64,000 nucleotides of DNA. Origin: Lindgomyces ingoldianus (taxonomy: Eukaryota; Ascomycota; Dothideomycetes; Pleosporales; Lindgomycetaceae). The translations under genes and the position numbers were made by a program. Under the pieces are notes generated by a model, which saw only the letters and a list, made by a program, of their open reading frames with translations, was not told the origin of the DNA and searched no databases. Location of the stretch: NCBI RefSeq assembly GCF_010093535.1, contig NW_022985201.1:135621-199620 (forward strand). The letters are read 5' to 3'. Shown piece by piece: positions 31,889 through 41,721 of the stretch; within the stretch, counting starts at the first letter, position 1, and each line of letters starts with the position of its first letter.

Positions 31889-32590
31889 ATGAAGTCCTTC
31901 GGCCTTGCCGCCCTTCTAGCGGCAACACCCTTGGCCTCGGCCCACTACATCTTCAACATCCTGATTGTTAATGGTAAAACCATGGGAGGGGAATATGCCT
32001 ATGCACGCAAGAACTCGAATTCCTACAACCCTGCGTTTACAAACGAGCTTATGAACTCCAACGACCTGCGATGTAACAAAGGCGCCAAGCCCGGCAGTAC
32101 GCCAACCTATACGGTGCAAGCCGGAGACAAGCTCGGGTTCAAACTCTTCAATAATGAGTTTATCGAACACCCCGGACCAGGTTTTGTCTACATCTCAAAG
32201 GCGCCAGGAGCCGTCAAGGAATACGACGGATCTGGGGACTGGGTCAAGGTCATGGAGACAGGAGTGTGCAAAGGTAGCCCAGGCACTGATAGCAACTGGT
32301 GCAGCTGGCAAAAGGATAGGCTGGAGTGGACGGTCCAGAAGAACATCCCACCAGGGGAGTATCTGGTGAGAGTGGAGCATATCGGACTACACCAAGCACA
32401 CGAGGGCAAGGCCCAATTTTATATTGAATGTTTCCAGCTGAAGATTGAAGGAGCTGGAGGAGGAAACCCAGGACCATTGAACAAGATCCCAGGCATCTAC
32501 AAGGCGAATGACCCGGGGATTGCATTCAACAAGTGGAATAATCCGACGTCTTATGTTATCCCGGGTCCACCGGTGTGGGATGGAAAATAG
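31889..32590 (+). CDS. AA9 lytic polysaccharide monooxygenase (GH61 type)
   Basis: A single-exon gene of 233 residues; the start at 31889 gives a clean signal peptide (MKSFGLAALLAATPLASA) whose cleavage exposes His19, the first ligand of the copper histidine brace. The second brace His is probably H94 (FIEHPGPGFVYISKAP). The third conserved region, VEHIGLHQAHEGKAQFYIEC, carries the axial tyrosine in the QFY motif and the His/Gln of the second shell. Cysteines at 62 and in QFYIEC are placed as in family disulfides. AA9 enzymes oxidatively cleave cellulose or hemicelluloses outside the cell using a copper centre. There is no cellulose-binding module. The gene fits a plant-biomass degrading lifestyle together with the GH51 enzyme at 51-53 kb. 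Confidence 0.92.
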   Translation: MKSFGLAALLAATPLASAHYIFNILIVNGKTMGGEYAYARKNSNSYNPAFTNELMNSNDLRCNKGAKPGSTPTYTVQAGDKLGFKLFNNEFIEHPGPGFVYISKAPGAVKEYDGSGDWVKVMETGVCKGSPGTDSNWCSWQKDRLEWTVQKNIPPGEYLVRVEHIGLHQAHEGKAQFYIECFQLKIEGAGGGNPGPLNKIPGIYKANDPGIAFNKWNNPTSYVIPGPPVWDGK

Positions 32591-33067
32591 GAGAGTGTTA
32601 GATAGATATAAGTAGCTACAGAATGGAAAGATGGGGGATGAGAAAGCAGCTCCTTTCATGTTTGCGACAATATTGATGCGCAGAAGAGGAGAGGATAGGC
32701 GACTTAGGCGAAAGAGGCTGGATGATGAGAAATGATCGCATTCGTAACGATGAGACGGAAGATGCCGGTCGAGGTAGCTAGCGATGCAGGGACTTGGCCC
32801 CCTTGTGGTGGTTGTCGTGGAAACGGCACAGCGTAAACACGACAATCTGAGCCTTCGTCATCCACAACTGCCTGCAGCATCCTTAGCTGCCCTAATATTA
32901 CTCCCACCCTCACTAGCAGAGAGTATCCATCCACGCCGCTTGCCATTGCCACTCGTTCTTACATTGCTATCTCCTCTCGCTCTCACGGATGTCTCCCGGC
33001 CGTCAGGGCCCGGCTGGATGAATTGCGACGGTAAACATCCACGCAACTGCTCTTGAATCTACCGCAC
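32591..33067. other. Intergenic
   Basis: Nothing supported; contains the presumed cyk3 promoter. Confidence 0.5.
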
Positions 33068-36000
33068 ATGGCGCCCGCTCCCCAGCCGCTGCCTACGCGG
33101 TTTCCGTGCTGGTGCAAGGCCGTGTACTCGTGGGGAGGAGAGGTATGTCTGCAGCCACCTGTTCGCTCCTGCCTCTACACCTTGGCCGTGCCTGACCGTT
33201 TTCCTCTAGACTAAACGCGACCTCGGATTCATCGAAGGCGACCTGATAGAATGCCTAAATGCCGGCGACGGGTCCTGGTGGATGGGCCGGCTGAGGCGGG
33301 ATAGACGCATGGTCGGCTTGTTCCCCTCCAACTTTGTCCAACTTCTTGAAGACGACTTCCAGCCATGGAGCCGCAACGCCAGCCCGCAGACACTCAATGG
33401 GGCAGCCGGAGGAGGCATATCACGCCAAAACAGTGCGCAGCCGCCCAAGCAGGCGCCACAGAAAGCAAAGAGCATGTTCCGGAAGCCTTTCACAGCCTAC
33501 GCTGCCGCCAGCTCCCCAAATCCTGCTGCTGCTGCCCGCCAAATACAGCAGAAAGCCGGGGGGCTGTCGCCAAATCTAAATGGCAGTGTCTCCAAGCATC
33601 GTCCGTACTCATCGATGAAGAGGTCATCCACGGAGAGCAGAGATAGCGCCGACCCTTCCCCGCTTCCTGCCTCTGCCGCCTTCTCCAACCTACGCGCTGT
33701 CTCTCCCCGGCCCACGCCAACACGCCCCGAACACTCACGGGCAGTGTCGCCCGCACCTCCTGCCCAGTACCAATCCCCTTCTCGTGTCCCGTCTCCACTG
33801 CCACCGGCGCAATTCCAGTCGCACTCGCGAGCACCCTCACCCGCTCCATCATTCCAATACCGCCCCTATTCGCGAGCAACCTCTCCTGCCCCCTTTGGAC
33901 ACAGCGATTCCCCTCCACCGCCTCCACCGCCACATCGAGTTGCCTACAACCCCAGTCGGGCGCCTTCTCCTGCACCATTCCACGAGCCCAGCTACATAAA
34001 TGGCTATCACACACCCGAACCACCTTCTCCCGCCCCTCACACAGGTAGCAGAGGAAATTTCACGCCATCGCCCTTGACTAATGCAATGAACGATGTCATG
34101 TCTTCGCTGCAGGATATGACCATGTCCAGGAGCGAGCATTCGCCAGCTGAACCGGCAACGCCGCCAAATGTTTGGTCGCCCGAAGCATTTGATCAGGTAT
34201 ACCAAGCGTCCGCGAAGAAGGTTCGGGCGCAGACGTCACTGGAGCCTGGTTGCCAGGGCGGCTTTCCTGATGAGGAGGATTTCCACGATGTACAACAGCA
34301 CGACGATGACGGGCCTCCGCAGGTACACAATTATGTGCAGCGGATGGAGAGCCGCCTTCGCAGAATGCAACAACAGGAAAATGCTCGGCACAATGATGAG
34401 CTTTTTATACCGAGAGATGCGACTGGACCACCTCCGGCCGTGCCGCCCAAGAATCATATGTATCAAGCAAGACCAGACTCATCTATGGACCACGTACAGC
34501 CGGATGTTGGCCGAAAGGACTCTAACTCTCGAACCCTTCGACACCGAAAGTCCGCGTATGAAATTGGTCGCGAAGTGTTGGGGAGAACTTTTACGACCAA
34601 GACAAACTCGACAACTATGACGCACACCAGCAGTTCAACAAATCGTAGCTTAATGTCTGGGCAATCGGCGACAAACATGAGTGCAACAAGCGCTGGTAGC
34701 TATTACAGGAAGAAGCTTGGGAAGCCCCGACCGGTCAGCGTCATGGACACGCGAGACATGGCATCGAAAGGTTATGGCTTCGACGATGGCCGACCCGAAA
34801 CTCCCTTCACTGGTGTCACTTACCACTCAAGCCATGACTCTCGCTCGCGGCCAGGATCAAGCCACCAGGGCGATACCGCTGGCAATGTTGCTGATGGGCA
34901 AGACCCGCTTGGTGGATTGATGGCGCCAAAACCGAAGAGGAGTGGCTTCTTCCGGAAAATGATCGATACCGCGAAGACTCAAGCTGCGAATGCACGGAGT
35001 ACCATTGCTTCCGGCTCAGCTAGTCGGCCCTCGTCGAGAGCAGCATCGAGAGCGGCGTCGAGAGCAGCGAGCCGAATGGATTCCAATGGCCCGATGGGTG
35101 GTATGGCAGGAGGATCAGCCGTCCAGTCTAGCGCTGCGCGTGACATGGGACTTGGCGGGTCAGTTGACTGGGTCCAAGTGCGGCGGGATGTAAACAGGTC
35201 GAACTCGTTAAGCAAGAACGAGAGGATGGAACGGGCAGATCGATGCCAGTTAATGGACATAACAGTCCTCAATCCTATTGATATTCTCTACGAATCCGCC
35301 GAGGGCGATGAAGGACTCGACGGACTCTCAATCGCAGAGCCTACCGACTTCACAGCTTCGAACCTTGCGCTTGTTGACAAGAGCGCCCGCTTCGTCAATA
35401 ACCTCCCGCTTGGAACCACGCCTGCTACCTTGGCACAGGGATATGTTTGTCGACCATATAGGAGCGACGTGCAGCGGCTTAGGGCAATTTTCACTTGGGT
35501 CAGCGAGCGTATATCATGGGAAGAAGATTTTGAGGGCGACATCGATACACGGCATGTCATTCAGACAAAACGTGGATGCTCAGAAGAGATTGCCATTCTA
35601 GTGGCTGAGATGTGCGCATCAGTCGGGCTTCACGCTGAAGTTGTGAGAGGCTATCTTAAAACTCCTGGGGAACCTCTGGACCTGGACAGCGCCGCCCGGC
35701 CAAATCACTTTTGGAATGCTGTGATTGTGGAGGGTGAGTGGCGTATCATGGACTGCTCGTTGGCTGGACCAACAAATCCAAAGCGGGCGGAATACTCTGA
35801 CGCTAGCTCTCAAGCCGCAGACGGATGGTATTTCCTAGCCCGACCCATGGAGATCTGCTATACTCATGTGCCTCTCCTTCCAGAGCAGCAACACATCTGC
35901 CCACCTCAGCCGCATGATGTCTTGATGGCCCTACCTTGCGCTTGCCCAACGTATTTCAAGCACAGATTGTATATGCCGGACTTCGACACCAGTCTGCTGA

Positions 36001-36883
36001 ATTTAGACAACCTGGAGCTAGCTCATATTTACATCAACGTTCCAGAGGATGTCGAGTGCGTTGCAGAAGTCGAAGCAAGGGCATTTTCCCAGGACGCTGA
36101 CGGGGACTATTTCGAAAGTGGAGATGTGGTCCGGAAACCCGCATTGGCGCAAGCGGAATGGATTGGAGGGCAGAAGCGGTACACAGTAAAAGGACTTCTG
36201 CCCGGTGACGAGGCCCACGGTGTGCTGAAGGTATATGCCGGCCCACGTGGACTCAGGGTAAGTTGATATCAATCCAAACTCGCCCCTTACAGTTAGTAAC
36301 AACCCCACAGCATTCCAATAAGCTAAATCCGCACTCTTTGGCTGTTGCTCTACCCATTAGTCATTCCGGATCCAATCCTCCTTACTCGTTCTTGACCCTA
36401 CATCCGACACCCCACGCCCAGCGCCACGATCTCTATGTTGGGCAGCCCCAGTGCGCCAACCTGGCTCTTAACAACACGTTCGTCTTTACCGTTCGCCAAC
36501 ACCCATCTTCAGTAAATCGCACGCCTGACCCGAATAATGCGATAAACGGCCGCGTCTCTCCAAACCCGTTCGCTCGCCCCGCTTCAGCCATGAGTATGCA
36601 AAGCATTTCGATGTCTGGATCGTCATATTCAAACCCTTCGCAAGCGTCTTCCAATTCGTCGAGTGGTACGCACAAACCAGCGAAGCTCGCTGTTCAGACT
36701 CCATCAGGAAAGATCATTCGACTGTTGCGGAAGAACGAGCACATGGGTGGCACGGCTGATGGAGCTGATGGCAGCGTGTGGGAGACGGTGATCAAGATTG
36801 GAGAGAAGGGCACATGGAGAGGCCTCGTGTTGGCAGACCGGAGCGCGAGATGGTGCGTCTTTGCACAATGGGAATGCGCCTAA
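33068..36883 (+). CDS. cyk3: Cytokinesis protein Cyk3-like (SH3 plus transglutaminase-like domain)
   Basis: Three exons (33068..33142, 33210..36257, 36311..36883) give 1231 residues. Exon 1 and the start of exon 2 encode an SH3 domain (about 12-70: AVYSWGGE, then GDGSWWMGRLRRD and GLFPSNFVQLL). Then follows a long Pro/Ser-rich disordered region with repeated SRAPSPAP motifs (about 150-300). Near 815-880 lies a transglutaminase-like core with Cys815 (GCSEEIAILVAEM), His858 (NHFWNAVIVEGEWRIMDCS) and Asp873, a papain-like triad arrangement. The C-terminal 190 residues form the conserved Cyk3 tail. In yeasts Cyk3 works at the division site, linking actomyosin ring constriction to septum synthesis. 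The order SH3 - linker - transglutaminase - tail is diagnostic. Confidence 0.92.
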
Positions 36884-37542
36884 TATTCAAGGACATAGTC
36901 TAGTATGGGATGTAAGAGAAGAGGAGCTGGTCTGCTGCTGGGAAAAGCTATGTTTGTGTTCTTGATTCCTTTGGGAGGGCATATGTTACGGTTCGACATG
37001 CTACGACTTGTAATGCTGCGGCGTTGGCGCGCTTCTTCTGCCACGAATCTGTAAGGTTTACATTGCTGGTGACGCGACGAGGTATGCATTAGTGGCGTTG
37101 GCGTTGGGTGTTTTGGGACAGTTCTTGGGTAGGAAGCATAGTCATAGCCCACGATTAGAATTTGTGAGGCCTTCAGAGCTGAATTCAACAATGTCTTGGT
37201 CTTCAATAAAATTTCTTCCGGCATTTCTCTCCTCATCGCAGCACGAATTTGCGTGGGGAATGGGTGTTGATGGCACGTGCCCTGGCGCTCGGACCGTGAA
37301 GTGATTCCGAGGTTTCCAAGAACATCCATCTGTTCACTACGAACACTCTCCCACCCTAAATGCCAACTTTCAAGACACACTGACAACCGCCATCGCCCTG
37401 CTTAGACATTGAATCATAGAGCCACCCCGAACCCTTAAGATACAGTGTCCGCGTGACTCATCCCATCTTGATTGTCCTCACGCCGCTACCCCACCTCATC
37501 TCTCACCCCACTCAACCGCCCGACCCACCACACAACGCCATC
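36884..37542. other. Intergenic
   Basis: A 149-codon minus-strand frame (36880..37328) overlaps the cyk3 end but shows no family signature, and I do not accept it as a gene. Confidence 0.5.
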
Positions 37543-38148
37543 ATGGCGTCCTCAGCCTCAAAACGCCTCTTCAAAGAATACAAAGGACTATCCTCAGACG
37601 CACCGGAGGGCATCACAGCGGGACCTGTCTCAGAAGATGACATGTTCACGTGGGAAGCGCTGATACAAGGGCCTGAGGGGACGCCTTTTGAAGGCGGGAT
37701 ATTTCTGGCGGAACTCAAGTTTCCGAAAGACTATCCGCTGGCGCCGCCGAAGATGAAGTTCTTGGTGGATATGTGGCATCCAAATGGTAAGCTGGTCTAA
37801 CTTGCCTGCATGGAGAGGGAAGAGATTTGACAACGGGTTGTTCTTCGAATTGGGCGTGAATGCGGTGTATTGCAGTGCTGATTGAACATGCTAGTATATC
37901 CTAGTGGTGAAGTGTGCATATCTATCCTTCACCCTCCGGGCGACGACCCGCACCACTACGAGCAGGCTAGCGAGCGCTGGTCGCCGATCCAAAGTGTCGA
38001 GAAGATACTGATAAGTGTGATGAGTATGTTAGCAGAGCCGAATGACGAGAGCCCGGCGAATGTGGATGCCGCGAGGATGTGGAGAGAGCGGAGGGCGGAT
38101 TACGAGAAGTTGGTTAGGGATAATGTGAGGAAGAGTTTGGGGCTATGA
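37543..38148 (+). CDS. ubc7: Ubiquitin-conjugating enzyme E2, Ubc7/UBE2G type
   Basis: Exons 37543..37786 and 37895..38148 give 165 residues, the same length as yeast Ubc7. The E2 fold signature is complete: [30 protein letters not shown] with catalytic Cys89, then the 13-residue acidic insertion ([16 protein letters not shown]) that separates the Ubc7/UBE2G group from other E2s, and the C-terminal helices ([14 protein letters not shown]). Ubc7 charges ubiquitin onto misfolded ER proteins with the Hrd1 and Doa10 ligases (ERAD). The intron (108 nt) splits the codon for V82 just before the active site. A GA microsatellite follows in the 3' flank. Confidence 0.96.
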
Positions 38149-38167
38149 AGTGGAGTGCATGGGAATC

Positions 38168-38206
<39 letters not shown>

Positions 38207-38493
38207 CTTGAAGATGATGTTGATGTTGTGAAATCATGGTCTAATTGGACGTGTTGCTGTTAATTTAGCAGTTTTTGGGCCTTGGCTGATGTCGAGGGTT
38301 CGCCCGAAGTTGCGAACGTTGAGATTACATTCCCAGGATGAGGAAAGCGATTCGCGGTAAGGCAACTGGATTCAGCGAACATGGTGTGAGAATACATTTG
38401 CTGATACCCAATACGGAAGGTATGACTTCTCCCCTCAACGCCGCAAATCCAAACATGATATCCAATTCAAGTCCAATGAGCGCCGTCTGTCGC
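38149..38493. other. Intergenic with GA microsatellite
   Basis: Convergent end region of ubc7 and the sulfite oxidase gene. Confidence 0.5.
38169..38206. repeat. (AG)n microsatellite
   Basis: About 15 uninterrupted AG units, then AAAGAGAG. Confidence 0.95.
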
Positions 38494-39687
38494 TCAAACG
38501 ACTTTTAACCCCACTACCTCTCCGTACCCGTTATACGCTACACCTCTGAAGTTCCATTTTGGGCAATGCTCCTGCACGTTACCCGCTTTGTCTGTTGCTC
38601 TGCTCAATATCTTCTTGTCTTTCCCTTTTTCCATCTCGACTCGCGCTTTCCATAGACACCACGCCCACTTCAAACTATCCGCATCGTCGGCCTCATTCGG
38701 GGTCAACAGCTCGGCGTTTGTCCAAGTGCAGCCATCGTCAACCGAGATCTCAACACGCACCACCGGCCCATCCTCCCCAGAAGGAAGAGCGTAACCTTTC
38801 ACCTCGACTTTCCCCTGGCTATCACGATGAACCGTGGAATCCTTCTTCGGCACCCCAATCACAGAATTCACAGGCATGTCTTGAATAGCGGGGACTTTGT
38901 CCCACCACTTCTCCGCCGTTTCAGCGCAGTCGGCTTCGGGTGGGAGGATCTTGTAGTCATGTTGTTGGTAATAGTTCGCACTTTCACACATCTGCACCGT
39001 GATCCTATCAAGCCATTTCACGGATCTCGCACCGGCGATTCCGGGCGTAACGATGCGAACAGGTGCGCCGTGATTTGGCGAGAGCGGCTTACCGTTCATC
39101 TCGAGGGCGAGCAGAACTCTGGCTGAAGGGCACAAAGCCCGGGATAAGGGAATGCTGGCGCCATACCATTCGTCGTCTTGCGTGGGCGTCTGGAAGCAAG
39201 CGAATGCGACGTGTGCATCTTTCCATTTGTCGCTTGGGAGATTGATGCCGGCGTTTTCGAGGACGTCTTTGAGAAGAGGACCTGAGACGCCACACGCCAA
39301 TTAGACTAGGTATAGGACGAGGAAGTAGACGTAGAAACAGGGAGGGCAAGGAATCTCACCTGTCCATTTGCAATTCATAACCGCGCCATCAAACCAATCA
39401 ATCCCGCTCACTTCTTTCAACTTTGTGCGCATCGTATGCCGTCTATTTCCCGCACATTGCAGCGCGCATATAACGTTGTGCTGGGGAAGCGCCTCGAGGT
39501 CTTGGATGCTGAGACAGAGTTCCTGCTTTACTGAACCGTAGACTGAGACGCGGTGGGTAGCGACGTCGAGGTGAGGGATTGGGCCATGGTTGCGGTCGTA
39601 GCCATCTTCCGTTATGAAGCTGTGCAGACATCAGCCCCTCACCTCCATTCCGTGCTTTCATGCACAGATACGAGGGATAGAAATGAT

Positions 39688-39719
<32 letters not shown>

Positions 39720-39877
39720 GAGAACGGACAGACCTCGAGACCAGCTTCTCAAGCTCTGGTTCCCGATTCAACGGCGTCTTGACCGAGTATTCGAGCTAGT
39801 GACGTCAGATGCCGCTACTTTATTTACGTTTATCCGAATCAGGAGACTTATACACAAGGGATGCGTACCTGGACCAT
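38494..39877 (-). CDS. Sulfite oxidase (molybdenum cofactor enzyme, no heme domain)
   Basis: Four exons (39869..39877, 39734..39795, 39360..39619, 38494..39281) give 372 residues. The first exon is only three codons (MVQ). Family landmarks are EDGYDRNHGPIPHLD, the molybdenum-ligand cysteine in ALQCAGNRR (Cys79), and GAVMNCKWTGPLLKDVL. Further on are the pterin-binding NHGAPVRIVTPGIAGARSVKWL and the dimerisation domain with VEISVDDGCTW and the C-terminal CPKWNFRGVAYNGYG. There is no cytochrome b5 domain, as in plant peroxisomal sulfite oxidase; the C-terminus (LKVV) is not a PTS1 signal. The enzyme oxidises sulfite to sulfate, using molybdopterin. Intron 2 (39620..39733) contains a TA/TG microsatellite. 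Confidence 0.94.
39687..39719. repeat. (TA)n(TG)n microsatellite in sulfite oxidase intron 2
   Basis: About ten TA units followed by about six TG units, inside the 114-nt intron. Confidence 0.95.
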
Positions 39878-40305
39878 GGTGCATGCGTGTGTGCTCGTTG
39901 CGGTGTTGGCGTGGATTGCGTGATTGCTAGCCGGGAAGAATTAACGAGGGTAAGAATGGAACAGAGCAGCGGGGCTGCAGGTTTAAGCGGGATAGAAATT
40001 GAATGCGATGTGATGTAATAATTAGCTGTAGTCAGTCCTGAATGGCCTTGCATGGCCTTGTCGAAACTTTATATTCAAGTGTAGAGAAGCGCCAACGACG
40101 TTTCGCTAGCCTTCCTGCCCGGATAGCCGCGGCTTTGTTTTGGTGCGAGAGGCTGGGCTGGACGAATTGTTTGCTCTGTGGGAATAGCGTCATGGTACTG
40201 GTGAATTGCGGAGTCGCTCGTGGCTCCAATCACTCCTCCAAGGCGCCATGGTCCAAGGGGATACAGCGTGAACGCCTGTTTGTTTGACTCCTTCTCTCGC
40301 TACTA
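39878..40305. other. Intergenic
   Basis: Upstream of the sulfite oxidase gene and downstream of the membrane-protein gene; nothing else recognised. Confidence 0.5.
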
Positions 40306-41100
40306 TTACTCCACCGATATCGCTATCTGTTCATCTCCAAACTTCTTCAACTCTCCCTGCCCATTCATCTCCTCAGAATCCCGCGGATTATATACAGTCA
40401 ATTCGTCTTCATCTTCATCTTCATCGTCGTAGTCTTCTCTCTCGCTCCCATCCACATTCTGCACTAAATGCATCCTTTCTTCCCCCGCCTCTCCCCCGCC
40501 TAGTTCAATGTCTCGGACTTCCGCCTCCTCAGGCTTCCCCATCATCCACAAAGCCCCAGACCTTAGCACCAGCGCCACCAAAGAGAACGGCAACAGTATC
40601 GCAAATGGCGGTAAGCTTCCAGGCCACATCGTATAATCTCCCCTCCCGTCCCGTCCCCATCTCACAACAACACAACCAACCAATGCCCGCAGCCAGGCCG
40701 TGCAAGCGCACACAAAAGGAAAGATATTAAACACAGCAATCAGCCACCAATTCGGCTCCGCGATTTCCACAACGGTTTCGCAGCCCCCGTAATCTTGCGT
40801 GTGGGAACGGATTAGATATCCGAAGATCAGACAGACGGGTATGAGCAGGAAACTAGCTGCGACGAAGCGGGTTGCGCGGGAAGATAGGAGGCGGTTGAGT
40901 TCGTGGCTTAACGATGGCGGTGAGACGTCGTTACTGGAAGGAGTCCATTTTTTCTGAATCCAGGAAGAGCTCACTACGACTTCAGTGATGATGGTCAGGA
41001 CGGTGAGGCCAACTGTTAAGAGAATTGCCACAGGGTCAAAAGTGGAGTCGTTGTAAAAGCCGAATTTGAAATGGCATTCGAATTCGTCGTGGATCGGCAT
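40306..41100 (-). CDS. Four-helix membrane protein of unknown function
   Basis: 264 residues from the ATG at 41100; the open frame extends further up but has no ATG. Four hydrophobic segments are visible: VAILLTVGLTVLTIITEVVV, FVAASFLLIPVCLIFGYLI, WWLIAVFNIFPFVCACTAWL and PFAILLPFSLVALVL. A cytosolic, acidic C-terminal tail of about 80 residues follows, rich in Glu and Asp (EDYDDEDEDEDELT). A conserved-looking CGCE-like luminal loop (YGGCETVVEIAEPN) lies between helices 2 and 3. No known transporter signature. It occurs between housekeeping genes, so it is probably expressed, but its function is unknown. Confidence 0.75.
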   Translation of the reverse strand: MPIHDEFECHFKFGFYNDSTFDPVAILLTVGLTVLTIITEVVVSSSWIQKKWTPSSNDVSPPSLSHELNRLLSSRATRFVAASFLLIPVCLIFGYLIRSHTQDYGGCETVVEIAEPNWWLIAVFNIFPFVCACTAWLRALVGCVVVRWGRDGRGDYTMWPGSLPPFAILLPFSLVALVLRSGALWMMGKPEEAEVRDIELGGGEAGEERMHLVQNVDGSEREDYDDEDEDEDELTVYNPRDSEEMNGQGELKKFGDEQIAISVE

Positions 41101-41721
41101 TATGGACTGTTGGTTGGTGCTCACACCATCAACAAAGGTTGACGAGAGGACGACACGGCCACTATAAGGATAAGTAAAAGGTGGCGGTGCACATCTTCTG
41201 ATTGGGAACTAGTTCTAGAGGGTCTTGAAGGATGAGCCCACTACGCCTTGTCGTTCGTCCAAAGAAGAGGCTCATCCGGGACTCAGCCTTACCCTAGCCT
41301 TGGGTGTGCCATGTTTTAGATCCTTCGGGGCTATGGCTCGACCTGTCCGAAATTTTACCCAAGAAACAGATTTATACTTCTCGTGAGAGTCACTCTATCT
41401 CTGTGGATACTTGACATTAAGTGGGATTATTTCCAGCCATGTGGACTGCCTTTGAGAGGGACAGAGCTTGTTCGATGACAGCGGAGGACACGGCTTGTTC
41501 ACTACACATCTTGAATCTCCTTACGCAATATGCATGTTCAGCAGCACGAGGGTCTTGAACAAGTCATTGGCATAGAAAGCTAGGATTGTGTTCAGAATCC
41601 CCCTTTTTTTTTGGCTTCGCAAGACAGTTTACAGTGCTCTACCCGTAAACGCCGCTCATATAACCCTATGCCTTCATCATAATATGATCCGATACCTCTT
41701 GTACCTCCTAGTTGTATCTGC
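41101..41721. other. Intergenic
   Basis: No supported gene. Confidence 0.5.

Noticed and set aside
36880..37328. 149-codon minus-strand frame antisense to the cyk3 end
   Set aside because: No signal, domain or splice structure; overlaps the end of a well-supported gene.
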